From assembly GCF_032854445.1 (NCBI RefSeq), contig NC_088300.1, forward strand, positions 17,949,191 through 18,013,190: a DNA stretch of 64,000 nucleotides. The letters run 5' to 3'. The position numbers and the translations under genes were made by a program. The notes under the pieces are model-generated. The model had not been told where the DNA came from. It did no database searches and saw only the letters and a program-made list of their open reading frames with translations. This document shows, piece after piece, positions 25,501-40,500 of the stretch. Source of the DNA: Liolophura sinensis. Its lineage: Eukaryota; Mollusca; Polyplacophora; Chitonida; Chitonidae. Every line of letters starts with the position of its first letter. Position 1 is the first letter of the stretch.

Positions 25501-28500
25501 GTGAAAATCCCCAAAATGTAATTTTGGACAATCTGTTCATTGTGTTTTGTGGACTTTCTGTCAAATTGTAAATACTTGTGTGGCTTGTGTTACATTAGTC
25601 TCTGTTAGTGTATTCCAAATGTAAGTCATATTCCTGCCTAATTAGCAAGAATGTTAGCTGTATTCAGAGTACATGTACTTAGATATGCATTATTAGGTAA
25701 TAATGCATAATATCAAGTTCTGAGATGCTCAAGCAGTCACTAGATGTAGTTCACGTTCACATACATGTAGCGTAGGTGAACTGTGATCTGACTGCTTTCA
25801 TAGTTTCACTGTTTATAGGTGGCTGGTACTTACATATGCAATGGTATTTTGTCTCTGTCTACTGTTTTGGCAACAACCGTGGCCCCTGTGTTCTTTCTAA
25901 CGACTCTTCCATTACATGTATTATCTTGTGTATATTTAAAGACACTAAGACTAAGAGGTTGCTTGACTTGTACCATAAAATGACTAAGTACCAGCTTCGC
26001 TAAGGAAAACAGCTAACAGCCTAGTATCTTCGAGTACCATTAGCATGGCCTATATACATGTACTGTTGTTTCTTCTGAAATTCCTGTGTCTTGCGAGTCT
26101 GATGCATGATGTACACATGCATGTATGAATAGTTACTGTAATATTCTCATGTATTCTCTTGTGGACCTCTTGATACAAACTGTATGTAGATCTACCCTAA
26201 TTCTTCATCCTTTTCAGTGTCTTTGCAACTAATATTTTGAACATTCTGAGAGAACCATAGGGTGTAGGGAACTAATTTGCACATTTTCATCAAGCTTAAG
26301 CGAATCATGTTAGCATCATTGTGATAATAATTGTTTGCTTAAATTCATTGCAGCAAAAGTTCTTGCATATAAAGTTTAAATTTACATTCAGTGAATACCT
26401 CAGTGGAAGTTGAAACTAACTTTGTATTATAAAATAAAGAATTTGTAGTCATAATTGACTTCTGAAACTGGTCAGATGAGTCACACCCAAGCCAATCATA
26501 GTTTGTGTCAGATGTTGGTTTACTTGTAAGATTTGCTATCTTTGACTGTGAGTAGTACTTATCGGTTGATGATTCACACTGATCGTGACTTTCTCTGTTT
26601 CTCCATAGCTGTATGTGAAGATGGGTGTGGACAGGGAATCTGTATTGGGGCCAATCTCTGCCAGTGCCCCGATGGTTCATTGGCCAACTACTGTCAAGGA
26701 GATACCAAATCTGCAATAAGAGATGTGTCTGAAGAAAAAGCCACACTCCCTCCAGGTAAACTAAAAAAATTGTCTGTCAGAAAAGTAACATCTACAGTCT
26801 AGTTTTCTTCTTTGGCCCCCTTTCCCAAAATTTTATGTGTATAGATAAACAGGAAAAATTTTAAAATTTTGAAACTTGTCAAAAGGTTGATGGTTTCCCT
26901 CTGGCATTCCCCTTTTCACCCTGGCCATCATTGTAAGCAAAAAATTAATGAGAGTTCATTAAACAACAATCAGATATATAAATACCATTACATATTGAAA
27001 TTGGAAATGTTAAACTAAGTTATTCTCAGCCTTTTTCTACAAAAATGAAACTGTGTTACATATTTTACACTTTTATATGCAACAAAATTAACTGTACATA
27101 ATACACATACTTTCTAAATTCTGTTGTAATTGTGCAGGTTTATAAGTCAGGTATCAAGATTAACAGCTTCATTTACATACACAAGCTCACCATTGCTGAA
27201 TACAGATACATGTAACCTTTGTTTAAATAACCTATGTCCATGTGTATGTACAGATGACTTCCATCATATAAGTGAAATATTCTAGGTTACTTGTACTTCT
27301 TAAAACTCCTATCACATGAATAATTAATTCTGTCAAAAACTCGACACCTAACATATTAAGCTCTTAAGGGTGAAAACTTCTTGCCAGCACAGCACATCTG
27401 TCATGGTCAAGTTTTTTGTAAATATTTACTTTTTTGATGAGCATGTGTTTTATCCATTCGCATCTTCTGGAGGCCGTGTCAGGCAGCCACATGGAAGGGT
27501 AAAGGGAGAATTCCTGCCTGGAAATGACCCAGATCCCCCAGACAACCTGGCCTCACTCTCTGCTATCTGTTAACTCTAAACATACCAAACACACAAGCAC
27601 TAAAATTGTATACAATCTCCCAGAGATGGCTTTTTTTATGTTTTTGTCATTTCCTCATTCAAAAAGAAACCCTAAAAACAGGAACAAATGTTGTGCAAAA
27701 AGTAAATCAAAATGTATACATGTACATCTATATATTCTTATTGTCACCTTTATTATTGTAAATGTATCCGTAAATACAATATGTACCCAGTACATTTCAT
27801 ATAGTACATCCACCCACATGCATGATTACAAAATTTGAAACTTCAGGCGCACGTACATGTACTTTGCATCAACATCTGCCCAACCTGACCTTCAGGACCT
27901 TATGCATGAGGTTCCATCAGCATGATCTTGGTAACATCTTTGAATATAAAGGTCTGTTGATAAGATTCATGCAAATGTTCACTTTATCCAGTGACCCGCC
28001 ATTGGCAGTAGGTTACATTGTAATGTGTGAAAGTACATGTGGTGCTTCAGCAAAAGTGATGGGTATTAATTTGGTTCCATCCCTGTGGTGTAATAAGGTT
28101 CACTTGTCTTACATCAAATTTGAAAAAACAACGATATTCTCTTTGCAAATTTTTAATATTTAATAAATTTTCTGATTCCAACTACAGCGCATCCATTGGT
28201 TTCTGAGAAATAACTGCCGTAAATATTGTTGAGTTTGCTCATTTCTTGGTGGAGGTTCATTTTGTTTATCAGTGGGATGGGTGCATAATTTTTTTTTTAT
28301 ATTTAATGATATTTTCAGATGTTCAAGATCTATTTAGATTCAAAGACGCGACCTCATTTGTCAAGAGTCTTCATGGTGTTCGCAGCCAGTACTTTATCTT
28401 GTCTGTTTCAGTTAAAGGATTGAGGACTAAATCTGAAAATTATCAAAATAAATGAAAGAACTATTATCAGAAATTTTACACAATTTCCTCACTCGTGCCA

Positions 28501-31500
28501 ACAAAATAAATTTTAAACTGCACATACAGTTTACAGAGATTATGTCGGGGAATGCATTGGGCATTTTCTCCAAATTATTTCTGCCTTAAAAGGGTCGGGT
28601 TTTATGGTTATCACAACTATCAAATTTGACCTGAAATTTCACTGAAAAAAAGGTCCCTAGAAAAAGGCCAATAAAGGTTATCGTAAATTACTTTAGGAGA
28701 TAAAACTTAAATATTATTTCACAATGATGTCACCCTTAACTGTCTGAACAAACATCATCCTTCCTGAAAAATACTTGACCTTCCAAACTATTGGGCACCC
28801 AAACTAGCCAAGTTATAGTAAAACTAGCGAGTAAAATATGACAAAATATAATGATTTACATTTTTGTGTCATTCACAGGCTTAAAAGCTTTCAGAAAGCA
28901 TTATTTTGAGTTGCATTTTATGAATTTTCTTTGTTTAAATTGTATTGACCATACATGAAGTTTGGTATCAGGACCTTTAATTTTTTTCTTGATATAGCCC
29001 TGCCATATAGTAAAATATACATGTATGTACAGGATGTGTCCTGATTACTTTGTAAGTTTCAATGGCTGCTGGAAATGAAGTGAATTTCTGAAGTCTTTGT
29101 GCTAGATAAGAAAGTGACATCTAAACTCAGAGTCAAAGCCAATATCTTGTTGTAAACTAGCCCACTTTATCCCCATACATGTAGCTTGTCTTCAGTGCTG
29201 TACAGGGTACAAGGTACTTTACTGTACAAAGGTTAAGGAATTACCAGGCCTCCTCCATGCCACCGAATAATTTTTTCATTGACCTATTCTAACTCTGCCC
29301 TGGGAGCACAGATTACACCCTGCTGATGTGTGTAACCTGGGACTGACTTTGAAGAAATGGCTTGTTAGTATTATGTTGTAGCTGTTTTTTCATGGTGGGG
29401 GTGGGGGGAGGAGGCTAGTTAGCTTGATCTGTGTTTCTGAGACTCTAGTAGTTCTTATGATACCACAAGACTTAGTAGCAGTGTGTCATCTGGGAGTGGG
29501 CAATGTGCTGGTCATTTGTGTACACACCATACTTCCTGCGACCAGATGGGGCTCACTAGATACAAGGTCCATATCAAAGCTAGATGTTTACCTTGAAACT
29601 ACCCACATGGTGTCCAGTAAACACAACACTCCAGGGGCGAATTAACTCCAGACTTTCAGACTCTGGACGCATGGTCTCTGAACACAAAAGAGCTAGGAGA
29701 CATTCATGAAATAAGAATTGGACTTTGTCCAGTTTTCCACCTTCCTCAAAGTACCAGTCTTATTAACCCTCATTAATGTCTTCACCAAGATTTCTTACCA
29801 TAAATCAACTGTTAATGAGCTGCTGGTACATTCCATTAAGTTCTTTTGATGGGAGGACCAGACTTTTGATTGGAGGAATAAGGGAAGCTAATTATTCTAG
29901 TTCTGCTTACAGTAGGCTGAATGGTTCATGGAAAACTGGATTTGTCTGTCCTGAGATCCCCCTTAAAAAATACACAATTTTTGTGTTAAACTGAACATTT
30001 TCTGTACGATGTTGCTTCTAGATACCAGCAGTATACTTACTTGTACATGTAATTAAGATACATGCTTTCTCATTAAGAAAAACCCTTCTAACATCTTTTC
30101 CCCCTATCTCCCATCCTCAAGAAATCATGCCGTCCCCCTGTTTTATTACATGTGCCCTAATTCCTCAGCTCTTTTTTATATAAAAGAGCAAATTTAAGTG
30201 CAATTTATGCAAATTTTTAATTTAATTTTGGAAACAAAACAACATTGGTTGGATTGGCCAATTTCAGGCCTTTACAGAAAGTATAATTTTATCAGACCAC
30301 ACAGAGTAATTGCACCCAGAATTTGCTTGAATAAACACCTCGCAATCATGCCAAATGGTTGAAGAATTACAGTAAACGCATATATGTGCAGATTCCTACT
30401 TAATCAAGTGAACACTTTGTAATATTTATTTCCTTTGGAAGCTTTTATCTGAAACAGTACAGGTACTTGGTATAAATTTTTTTTCTTTAGCCCACTCATT
30501 TAATTCCTGGCTCCAGATTCTCCTGTTCTCACTGTACAATGCCCTTGGAGTCAGTAAGCAGTCAGTGACTTTCGAGTCTCTGCATTCTGCATCATTCATT
30601 GAAGATCACTGTCTTCCGCCAATATGGTGTGCACATCTGTATCTCACATGTGGGAAAGTTTGTCAGCGGGTGGGTTGTTTGCCACTCTGGTTTCATCAAC
30701 CCACAAAACTGATTGCCATAGTATAATTATAAAATTTTTAGTATGGTCGCATTCAGATGAATAAATAGAATTTCTGGCAGAGACATGTACCGGTAACTTA
30801 ATAATTAAATTGTCAAATTACTGAGTTTAGTAAATTATTTCTCATTTGTACTCATTTGAATTGTACATACAAGGGTGTCTTTTCGTTGCAGATTTGTCAC
30901 CATTCACACATGCCTTTCATTAGTAAAGCCTCCCACGCTGATTTGGAAAATTACTTTACGTGTCACTGTATTAAAATATATAAAGGGTTGCTACATTAAT
31001 CTGGCCAAGTTATCAAATTACTCTCCATAATCAAACAGATCTGTCTATATGTGGCATATTGCCTGTGCAGCTTTTCTGGTCAGTGCTTGTATTATGCTAG
31101 ATATATTTTGACATTTTTATGAAATTCGGATATGAAAAAGAGTGGTCTGTGCAGAGAAACATATGTTTATATGAATGCTCATATGGTTCTTAGTGGGTGT
31201 TTATTATCATATAAACTTTGCCAGAAGGAGGATAGTGACTATATAAACAGTTAGCATAAGTGTATTAGATATTTATAACCAAGGCCACAAATACATGTAC
31301 ATGTACTTCATACCCGTGGTTTCTCAACACTTCTATGCACTGCAGTGACAGTCATGTATCGAAGCAAAATGTAGGACTGCAAATTTTTTTTTCTTTTCCT
31401 TTCTTAAAGTGGATTTTGCTATCAACATTTCTAGATTCATTAAGGAATTAATAATAGAAGCAAAATCTTTTCTTTATGTTATCTTCTCACATTGCTTTAA

Positions 31501-34500
31501 CAGTCCATCTATGTTTTTTGTTCCATATGTTTAACATTCAAAATTCAGAATAAAAAGCCAACACTGTTTATGTTTGGCCACCTTGTTAAGTCTCACTAAG
31601 AGTTCGTAGGTCAACCTTCTGATAATTTTTTTTTTCAGTCAACAGACAGTCCTGTCCAAAGTATATGTATGGCTAACAAATTCCATGTGATGTAAAAAAG
31701 TACATGCATATCTCTGATAAGGCAAATGTTTTATTTCAAATACTTGTATTGCTACTGGCACATGCAGAGAGGCCCTATGCTGTTAATCTACACGCACTGC
31801 AATTTTCCTTCTAATTGCTTCAGAAACTGCACCATTGAATTATGCTCCATATATTAAGGCCTTGTACAAAAGGCAACCGTCCTTGTGTAGTGACTGAAAC
31901 ATGTATAAAGATTAAATGCTAATACAGGATATCCGGACTTGCATGTGCTTTAGATTGACATTTAAAGAACAGAGTAAGAAAGAGGAAATGCCTATAAAAT
32001 ATGAAGGAAATGCCTGTGAAATATTATTGTAAGAACAGTTGTACAGTGTGGTTGTAAACAATAAAACCTAAGCCATGAGTTACGACTTGTTAGTGTATCT
32101 TCTTAAGGTTAAGAGACAGCCACACTCAAAAATATTTCGAACATGCTGTCTGTTGAGTCTTCAAGTCTGAAAGCCAGTTCAGAGAGTTTCTTATACTTTT
32201 GTCTGTTGGACAACAGATGATTTCCTACTGGTTATGTAAATATATTTACTTATTTATTTGATGGTTGTTTAATTATATACCCAAGAATTTTTTATTTATG
32301 TGATGGCAGTCAATGCTATAAATGGAAACCTTCATGCCCAGGGTAAACCACTAATCTTTGCCAAATTACTGACCTCCCCATGTACACACCCTGATTGAAC
32401 AAATGTTAACATGTGTAAAATGGCTGCTTCTTGCCACTAAGTCCCCGTGATCAGTTAAAAGGTCAAAGGGAATTTACAAATTCCCTATCCAAGTTCGGGT
32501 TTGGACCCATACTTCATTCATCCTAGCTAGAAATATTGAAAAGGAAACTGTTTTGTTGGAAGTGATGGTGTAAGGGTCAACAAATTAAATAGACACAAAT
32601 ATAGATGCATTTACACATGTAAGCACTATTAAGTGTGGTCTAATTAGTAAATTAATACCTGTTTGTCAAGTCAACATGGTGTGTATGTACAGTGTATGTA
32701 AATCTCTGTTTATATCTCATTGCTAGCACTACTGTCTGTTCCATCTGTTTAATAGTACAGTTTCTGAGTCAGTCTCATAAAAAAATAAGAAAAGAAATCA
32801 GATAAATGAGAAAAAAAAGGAAAAAGCATTCTGTAGATATTTGAAAGAGGGAGTACCAACCTTCTAGCTAATGCATCCTTTAGTTTGGGCTATTTTGCAT
32901 TCAATTTTAGTTAGACTGAAGTCAGTCTTCAAAATGTATGATAAAATTAAAAGACATACATTTAGATTTATTGACTTAAAGTTGCACATGAACATAGTTG
33001 TTTGTATCTGGACTTTCATTTCTCTGCTGCAGAGTATAAGTATGACAAATCTGTGGCCCAGGGGAGGGGTCTTGGGTCAGCATCCAGCCAAGAATTCTCA
33101 GAGATTAGCCCCTCTTGTGAGGATCTGGGATGCCAGCAGAGATGTGATATGAGTGATGGCATCCCACACTGTAGCTGTGGTCCTGGCTACACCCTACACT
33201 CAGATGGCTTAACCTGTACTGGTAAGATATGTAAATGTTTAGCAATTAGCACTTAACCATAATGTTACATAGATACTTTTAAGCTTTGTTCATCATGTTA
33301 GAAATATGAACATGAAAATAAGGTATATCAATTTCTGTCATAAATTATTCCAATTTTATATTAAATAAAAACATACAAGCATGCTAAATTGAAGTTGGAA
33401 AAGTGGAAACTAGCAAGTAAACCTTTACACTCTGTTCAGAACTTCAGAGTCATAACAGGGTATGTTCTTTATCTCTTTCATTGGAAATATGTTACATATT
33501 TTTGTTATTGAGAAATGCCACAGAAGTTAAGTTTTTGACTGTTAAAACGCTAATAATGTTGTGCCAGGTCTACTGATTTATATATGAAGATGTATTGTCA
33601 GCGTATCCTCAGGTGCAAAGTGAAATATTTTATTCCATTGATAGTTTGCATTAGTGGTTGTTTACATACTATTTACTAAATCTCTCTAGAATTAACTAGG
33701 AAACTGTGAACAATAGCACAATACATCTGAACTTACATGTATTTGTGTGAAACAAGAAAATCTCTTTTCTTCTAAAGGATTCTATCAACTAGAATTCATT
33801 TGTGGAAGTAAAGATTTGGTATTGGTTTTTCTTGCAGTTTTATGTGTCCTAATAATATGTCCAATTAATACCATCTACCTCGCTTTTCATGCTCATGTTT
33901 TCAGTTGTAAAATGCCAAACCAAAGTCTTTACAAATACATACTAACTCAACCAGTTTTGAAAACACAACTACAGTACGTTAGTAATGAGGCATACTTCTC
34001 AATGTACAATGTGATGGATTTAGCTAATAAATTCTTATAAAATTGGAAGGCTTTCCAATCCCACATAGCCATAGAAATGCTGTAATTAAAAATATAAACA
34101 TAGAAAGATTTCAAAAACGCCAAAGTTATGATTCTTGACGATAAAAGAAGTTAAGAAAAGGACAAACATGCATTTTATCCAGACTTTCTACCCTCATTTT
34201 AGTCACCACAAATCACCTAAAAGGCATCTCTCAAAGACCAGAGCTTCGTGGGCTAGGCGGCCAATGGACTTGCCTACTATGGGCTGTAATAGTCTGACCC
34301 CTTCTTAACAGTTGGCATGATGCACTCCTGATATGCCTATTAATTATATATGTAAATACTTTTTCAGATGTTGATGAGTGTGTGCAGTATGCCCATATAT
34401 GCAGCCATAGTTGTCGCAATATAGCTGGAGGGTTTGTGTGTGATTGTCAGTCTGGGTACAGGCTTCATTCAGATGGGAGAACATGTAATAAGGTAGAGGA

Positions 34501-37500
34501 GCCTGTCACAGGTATGTATACATCTGAAAGTTTCTATGAGTGGCTGGGAGAAGGCAGTGGTCTAATTGTTGCTTGCCTTTCGATCGCAAAGACACATGAG
34601 ACGCAGGTTCAAACCTGGCTTCAGACAGAAGATTTGTAAATTCCCCAGCTCTCACTACATGTAGTGACAATAAGTGGTTTATGATGCTCGTGTATCCATT
34701 TGTCATTTGTATGGCATAGTTCATCAGTAACTTGCCAAAGATCGATGGTTTACCCTGCGTAATCCCGACTCATCCAACCATAATACTGACCCCCATCATA
34801 TGAGTGAAGAATTCTGAGTATGGCCTTGAACAAAAAGCATTTAATTTATGAGTAACCATGAATTCCTGTGGAATTTTGTCTGAAGTCCACACAAAATGCT
34901 TGCCTATTTTCTTTTTTGAAAACACACTTTTTTTTTTTTTACAGACACACCCTCCGCTGAAGATCCCTCTGCAGTTCCTTACCACTGGAGACAATATATT
35001 GATGACATGTTAGACCCTCATAAGCCATCACCAGAAGAACCAGCCCAGAGGGCCACCCAGCCAAAGATGAGCATTAAAGCCAGAGTAAGGACAACTAAAC
35101 AGAGGGGCATCCAAGAGCCATATGTACCTCCATCGGAAGGCACGGACACTCAGGACAGACCCTCATTTGTTGAGCATGATTCATCCAGACAACCAACGCA
35201 CCTTCACGGAGGCCATCCTTCATTACCACACCAGCCTGGCCCTGGCTTTAGAAGTGAAACATCTGGACATGATCCTTACAATCTGCCTTCACAGTTTAAT
35301 CCAAATGCTCGATATGAGCAGCTTCCTCCTGAGTTGACCAAGCAAATGTTTGGAAAATATGATCGCAAGAAGTTGGTTCCATTTGACTTTGAAGATCAAG
35401 AATATCAAGAACCATTTCGAAAGGGTGGTCCATCAGCAGAGGGACCTGGGTCAAGAGCCATATTCTGGGAAGAAATCCCAACTGACATTGCAACGACACT
35501 CACCAAAGTTACCCCCTGTGGGTCTGGGTACAACTGCCCTGATGCCTTACCTGAGTTTGCTGACCCTTCTTTCCAAGTACCTGATTTGGCTGATCCCTTT
35601 CTTCAGGCTCCTAATCCACCCCTAGAACCTCCTCCTGCTGTGATACCAATTGAAAAGCAGAGACTCGCAGACCGAGGCAGCTTGAACAAACCGCAAATCA
35701 AAACGAAGAAGGTGAGTCGACGAAAGGAGCATAGACCCAGGGGACATAAACATAGGAGGAGACACAGGAAGGGCAAAACTCGCAACAAGAAGACTAAAAC
35801 TGATAAAACCAAACCATCACCTTCTACTTACTTGAAGAAACCTACAACGTCAGCTTCTAACAGTAAAAGCAAGTTGGACGGAGAGCAGTGGCAGAAGGAT
35901 GGGAAGGCTTGTAGAGGAGACTTGTGCTATTTTCCTGAAGAGTCTGAGGAAGAAAATGTAACACCATTTGGTGTTGTTCAAACTGATGACTTTGGTCAAT
36001 GTCCAGAGGGATTTGAACTTTTGATTGTGAATGACTTTCAAGTATGTAAACCACTCGCAGAGCTTGCAAGATCCCGAACATTTCCAGCTGCTCTTCCTAC
36101 AATGTCTACCACTCCGCACCAGACAGCTAAAGAGACTGGCAATAATGTAGATTCTGACATAGCCATTGACTTGGAGAGTGAAGTAGAATCTGTCAAGTCT
36201 GTACCATCAACACGACCTCCATTTATCAACTTCTGCGTAAAAGAAGGCAAAATCATGATCATTACAGCAAAAGGGATACACTGTAAACACAAATCTGAAG
36301 AAAACATATTTGTTGATTGTGAAGAACATGAAGTCTATGTGGAGACTGTAGCTGGATATATTTGCAGGGATCCCTCAACAGAAGATATCTTGTCCACCCC
36401 TATCCAGTGCCCTTCTGGGCACACCTTGATAAAGACCAACACTGGGTATGAATGCAGAGGAACAGTGGTTCTGGAATCATCCTGTCCTGAAAACTATGAA
36501 ACTGTGCAAACCATGTCAGGAACAATATGTAGCCCCTCATCTCCATTTACGTCCACAGGAAAGACCACTTGTCCACCAGGTACAGTCCTAACAGAATCTG
36601 AGAAAGGAACCGAGTGTCTCCACATAATAGATGAACTGTTAGCAGCAACAACTGTTGTATCAGATGACCTTGTCACAACGGACCATCCCAGGGAGTACCC
36701 TATAGGGCTGCCTCCTAAACCAGATGTGCCCACCACCTCACCTGTACCTGACTTAACAACTGCGTCCATACTTTGCCCACCTGGTCAGATCGGTGTACAA
36801 ACTGACACAGGTCCTGTTTGTAAGTACTACACAAAATTGGAGAGAGGCAGAGGAGATCTTCCACCCTTTTGTCCAGAAGGAAGGACAATGATGAACACAG
36901 AGTCTGGACTACTCTGTATCGGAGCTTCAGTAATGGTCGAGTATGATGGACCAGTTACACTTTTATACAGTGAAACAGAGGAATCAGGCCCGAATATCTC
37001 ACCTTGCCCAAAGGGACAGGTTTTAGTTAGCACAGAAGATGGGGAAAAGTGCCAGGACCTCCAGCGCCCATTTGTTTTACCAACTGATGATATACTACTT
37101 GTGCGAAATGTTTGTCCACATGGACAGGTTGCCGTTAACACATCTGATGGATCTGAGTGCCGTTGGATTGGCATAGAGAAGGAAACTGGCCCTGAGCCTC
37201 TATGTCCTGAAGGGTGTTCAATCCAGCAGACTAACTTTGGATTGCTGTGTATTAATGACACCACAGGTGAGCCTGCTTTAGATGGTAACTTTTCCTGTCC
37301 TGATGGGCAGATAGCTCTTTTCACTCCAAAGGGCAGTATGTGTAAATCAGAGGGTGTCATTGTTGGGAAAATATTAACTGTTACTGAGATAGATGACCTT
37401 CAAACAGAACCAGGATGTGGTTTAGATAACCTTGTGTTTCAAACACTGGCTGGACCCCTCTGTCTAGATAAAGTGTCTAGAGAACCTGTGATTCATGAAG

Positions 37501-40500
37501 AGAAAATCTGTCCTGACTCTGAGCTTGGAGTACTTTCTCCATCCGGTGTTGTCTGCAAGCTGAGATCAGACATTTTGCTTTACACTTTGACGTGGGGTTC
37601 TTGTAGTATTGGACAAACAGTTGCAGCAACAGAGGCAGGATCTATATGTGTATATCAGGATACCAAATATCCTGTGTTTGATGACAGCATACCATGCCCC
37701 GATGGCCAGGCTCCAGTTGTGACACCATCTGGAACATTTTGCAAATTGAGATCAGCCATAGTGACTTCATTTGAAGAAACGGATGCATCAGGAGGATGCC
37801 AATCAGGGCAGACAGTTCTGGAGACAGCAGCAGGTGCCATTTGCATCAACAGTGAAACGCTGCTCCCAATTATCGATGAAAGCATTTCGTGTGCTGAAGG
37901 ACACGTGCCAATTGTTACCCCAGGAGGGACATTCTGTAGACATCGGTTATCGTTACTGACAAGACTATCAGAGAAACAAATATATGCCTGTGCTGATGGT
38001 CAGACGATTGTGGAAACAGAAGCTGGGGCCATTTGTATCCATAGTGAAACTCTGGAACCAGTCATTGATGAGAGTGTATCGAGATGTCAGAATGGCCAAG
38101 CAGCTGTGGTTACGCCCTCAGGGACTCGGTGTAAGCCAAGATTATCCATTTTGACAAGATTGGTTAAAAAACCAAAAGGCGATATTAAGACTGAAACAGA
38201 AATTTCCACTCATTCTTGTGTTGAAGGACAGAAAATTCTTGAAACAGAAGCCGGAGCAATCTGCATCCACAGTGAAACACTACAACCTGTGATTGATGAG
38301 ACTGTATCTTGTATAGATGGGCAAACCCCTATTGTAACTCCTACAGGAACTTTATGTAAACTTCACTCTGCAATACTTACCAGGTTAACTGTAGATGAGA
38401 GTGATAAGCATGAAATTTCTACAGAATTTGAAACACTGTCATGCAGTGAGGGTCAAGAGGTTTTAGAAACAGCAGCAGGTGCCATCTGCATTCATGGAGA
38501 AACTTATCAGCCAGTCATCGATGAATCATTGTCTTGTCCTGATTCTCAGGCACCAGTTGTTACACCTGCTGGAACTTTGTGTAAACTACGCTCATTAATA
38601 CTGACACCATTGTCGGAAACACAACTACAAACTTGTGCAGAAGATCACAAGGTTTTAGAAACAGATGCTGGACTAATTTGTATTCATAATATGACTTTAC
38701 AACCCATTGTTGATGAAAGGGTATCATGTCCAGATGGTCAGGCACCTGTTGTGACCCCAAATGGAACATTGTGTATCCTTCGTTCTGCAATTTTACAGAA
38801 GCTCCCTAAGGTTGAAGGACCAGTCTGTGAAGGACATCAGTTGCTGGAAACAGAGGCTGGGGCTGTTTGTTTTCATAATTGGACAATGCAGCCCATGATT
38901 GATCAAGACTCTGTTTGCCCAGATGGACAGATATCAGTTCTGACCCCAACGGGTGCATGCTGTAAACTTCACACTGCAGTCCTAACAATTTTAAATGAAA
39001 ATGGCACTTTGACAACACAATCTCCTGTACCATCTTGTGACGAAGGCCAGAGAATATTGAAAACAGAAGCAGGCATTATCTGCATTCACACGAACACTTT
39101 ACAGCCAGTTGTTGATGGACGTATAACATGCCCAGTTGATTATACACCTATTATCACACCAACAGGTTCGGTTTGTACTCGTCATTCAGCTATATTAACA
39201 AGACTGTCCGAAACAGGAACTCTATTTTGCACTGAAGGACAAGATATTCTAGAAACTGAGATAGGTCCCATTTGCACACAGGGTGAGATATCAAGGCCCA
39301 TTGTTGACCACAGCTTGTCTTGCCCTCAAGCAGAAACACCTACTGTAACTCCAGTGGGCACGGCATGTATGCCAAGTTCTATCATAGAAGGACTTTTAGA
39401 ACAAACAGGTGAAACAGGTAGTTGTGGTATAGGAAGAAGAATACATGAGACTGAAGGAGGTCTGATTTGTGTAGACAAAGAAACTGATCAGCCAGTGATA
39501 GATGAGGGCATGTTCTGCCCTGAGGGACAGGCAGCCGTTGTGTCTCCAACAGGAACGTTTTGTATGCTTCATGCCATTATCTATGGTCGACTGTCAAGAA
39601 TACCTGCAAAAAGCACTTACATGTCCATGACGACTCCATCAACACCGGAATCTTGCCAAGATGGGCAATTTGTACTTCAGACAGATGCGGGACCAATTTG
39701 TGTTTATGTGGAAACCCAGGATGCAGTTGTGGATGTGACCGTATCCTGTCCAGATGGACTGTTGCCAGTTGTGGCACCATCAGGGACGTTCTGTTTGCTG
39801 CAGACAAAAATATTTGCAAAGCTTTCACAGCTATCTGTCAAAACTAACGATTCATTCTCTGAGAACATGGTGAATGTTACTGAGGAAGAAAATGCTTGTG
39901 GTGAAGGACAGAGAGTTCATAAACAGAAATCACAAGAAATATGTGTTTATGAGGAAACTTCAGAACCAGTCTTAGATTTTAGCATAACTTGTCCTAAATC
40001 TAAAATTGCTGTATTGACACCAACTGGATTTGTCTGCAAGTCACAGAGGTCAATTTATGGTAAGAAGAAGTTTGTGAGTGAAATCACAAAATCAGCAATG
40101 GAGGACAATGACGTAGATGAAGTAGATAGAGAACTTAGTTGTGGCTCTGGAAGCAAAGTGTATCAGACTGAAGATGGATTAATCTGTATTGATACAGAAA
40201 CAGAAGAGCCAATATTTGATGAAAGTGTAACCTGCCCTGATAGCAAAGTGCCATACGTCACACCATCCGGCACAGTTTGTAAACTAAGACTGCGTGAAAC
40301 TGATGCAGAAGCATCAAGGAAAGACAGATTTGAAGAAGATTTAGCAAATACATGTGGTGATGGCCAGAAGATGCTTTCAATCAGTGCTGGAGTCATTTGT
40401 GTCCATGAAGATTCTCTGGAGCCCGTTATTGATGAGTCAGTGTTTTGTCCACAAGGCAAAGTAGCTGTACGGACACCATCAGGTACATCTTGTAGATTAG

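Larger units (their letters stand above)
22667..26608 (+). other. Introns 1 and 2 of the matrix gene
   Basis: These flank the small exon at 23947-24032. Intron 1 has poly-T runs and a chance AT-rich open frame at 23018-23374. Intron 2 holds a tRNA-derived SINE (24225-24570) and an inverted SINE (24950-25195). I see no further exon. Confidence 0.6.
26756..33032 (+). other. Intron 3 of the matrix gene, 6.3 kb
   Basis: This is the longest intron in the gene. It holds SINE remnants at about 30590-30740 (plus) and 32240-32530 (minus). I looked for EGF-type exons in phase 1 and found none; a frame after 'tttcag' at 28318 has no cysteines. The rest is AT-rich and unremarkable. Confidence 0.55.

Noticed and set aside
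28320-28455. Frame after 'tttcag' in matrix-gene intron 3, possible extra exon
   Set aside because: It has no cysteines and no donor before its stop, unlike all other modules of this gene.
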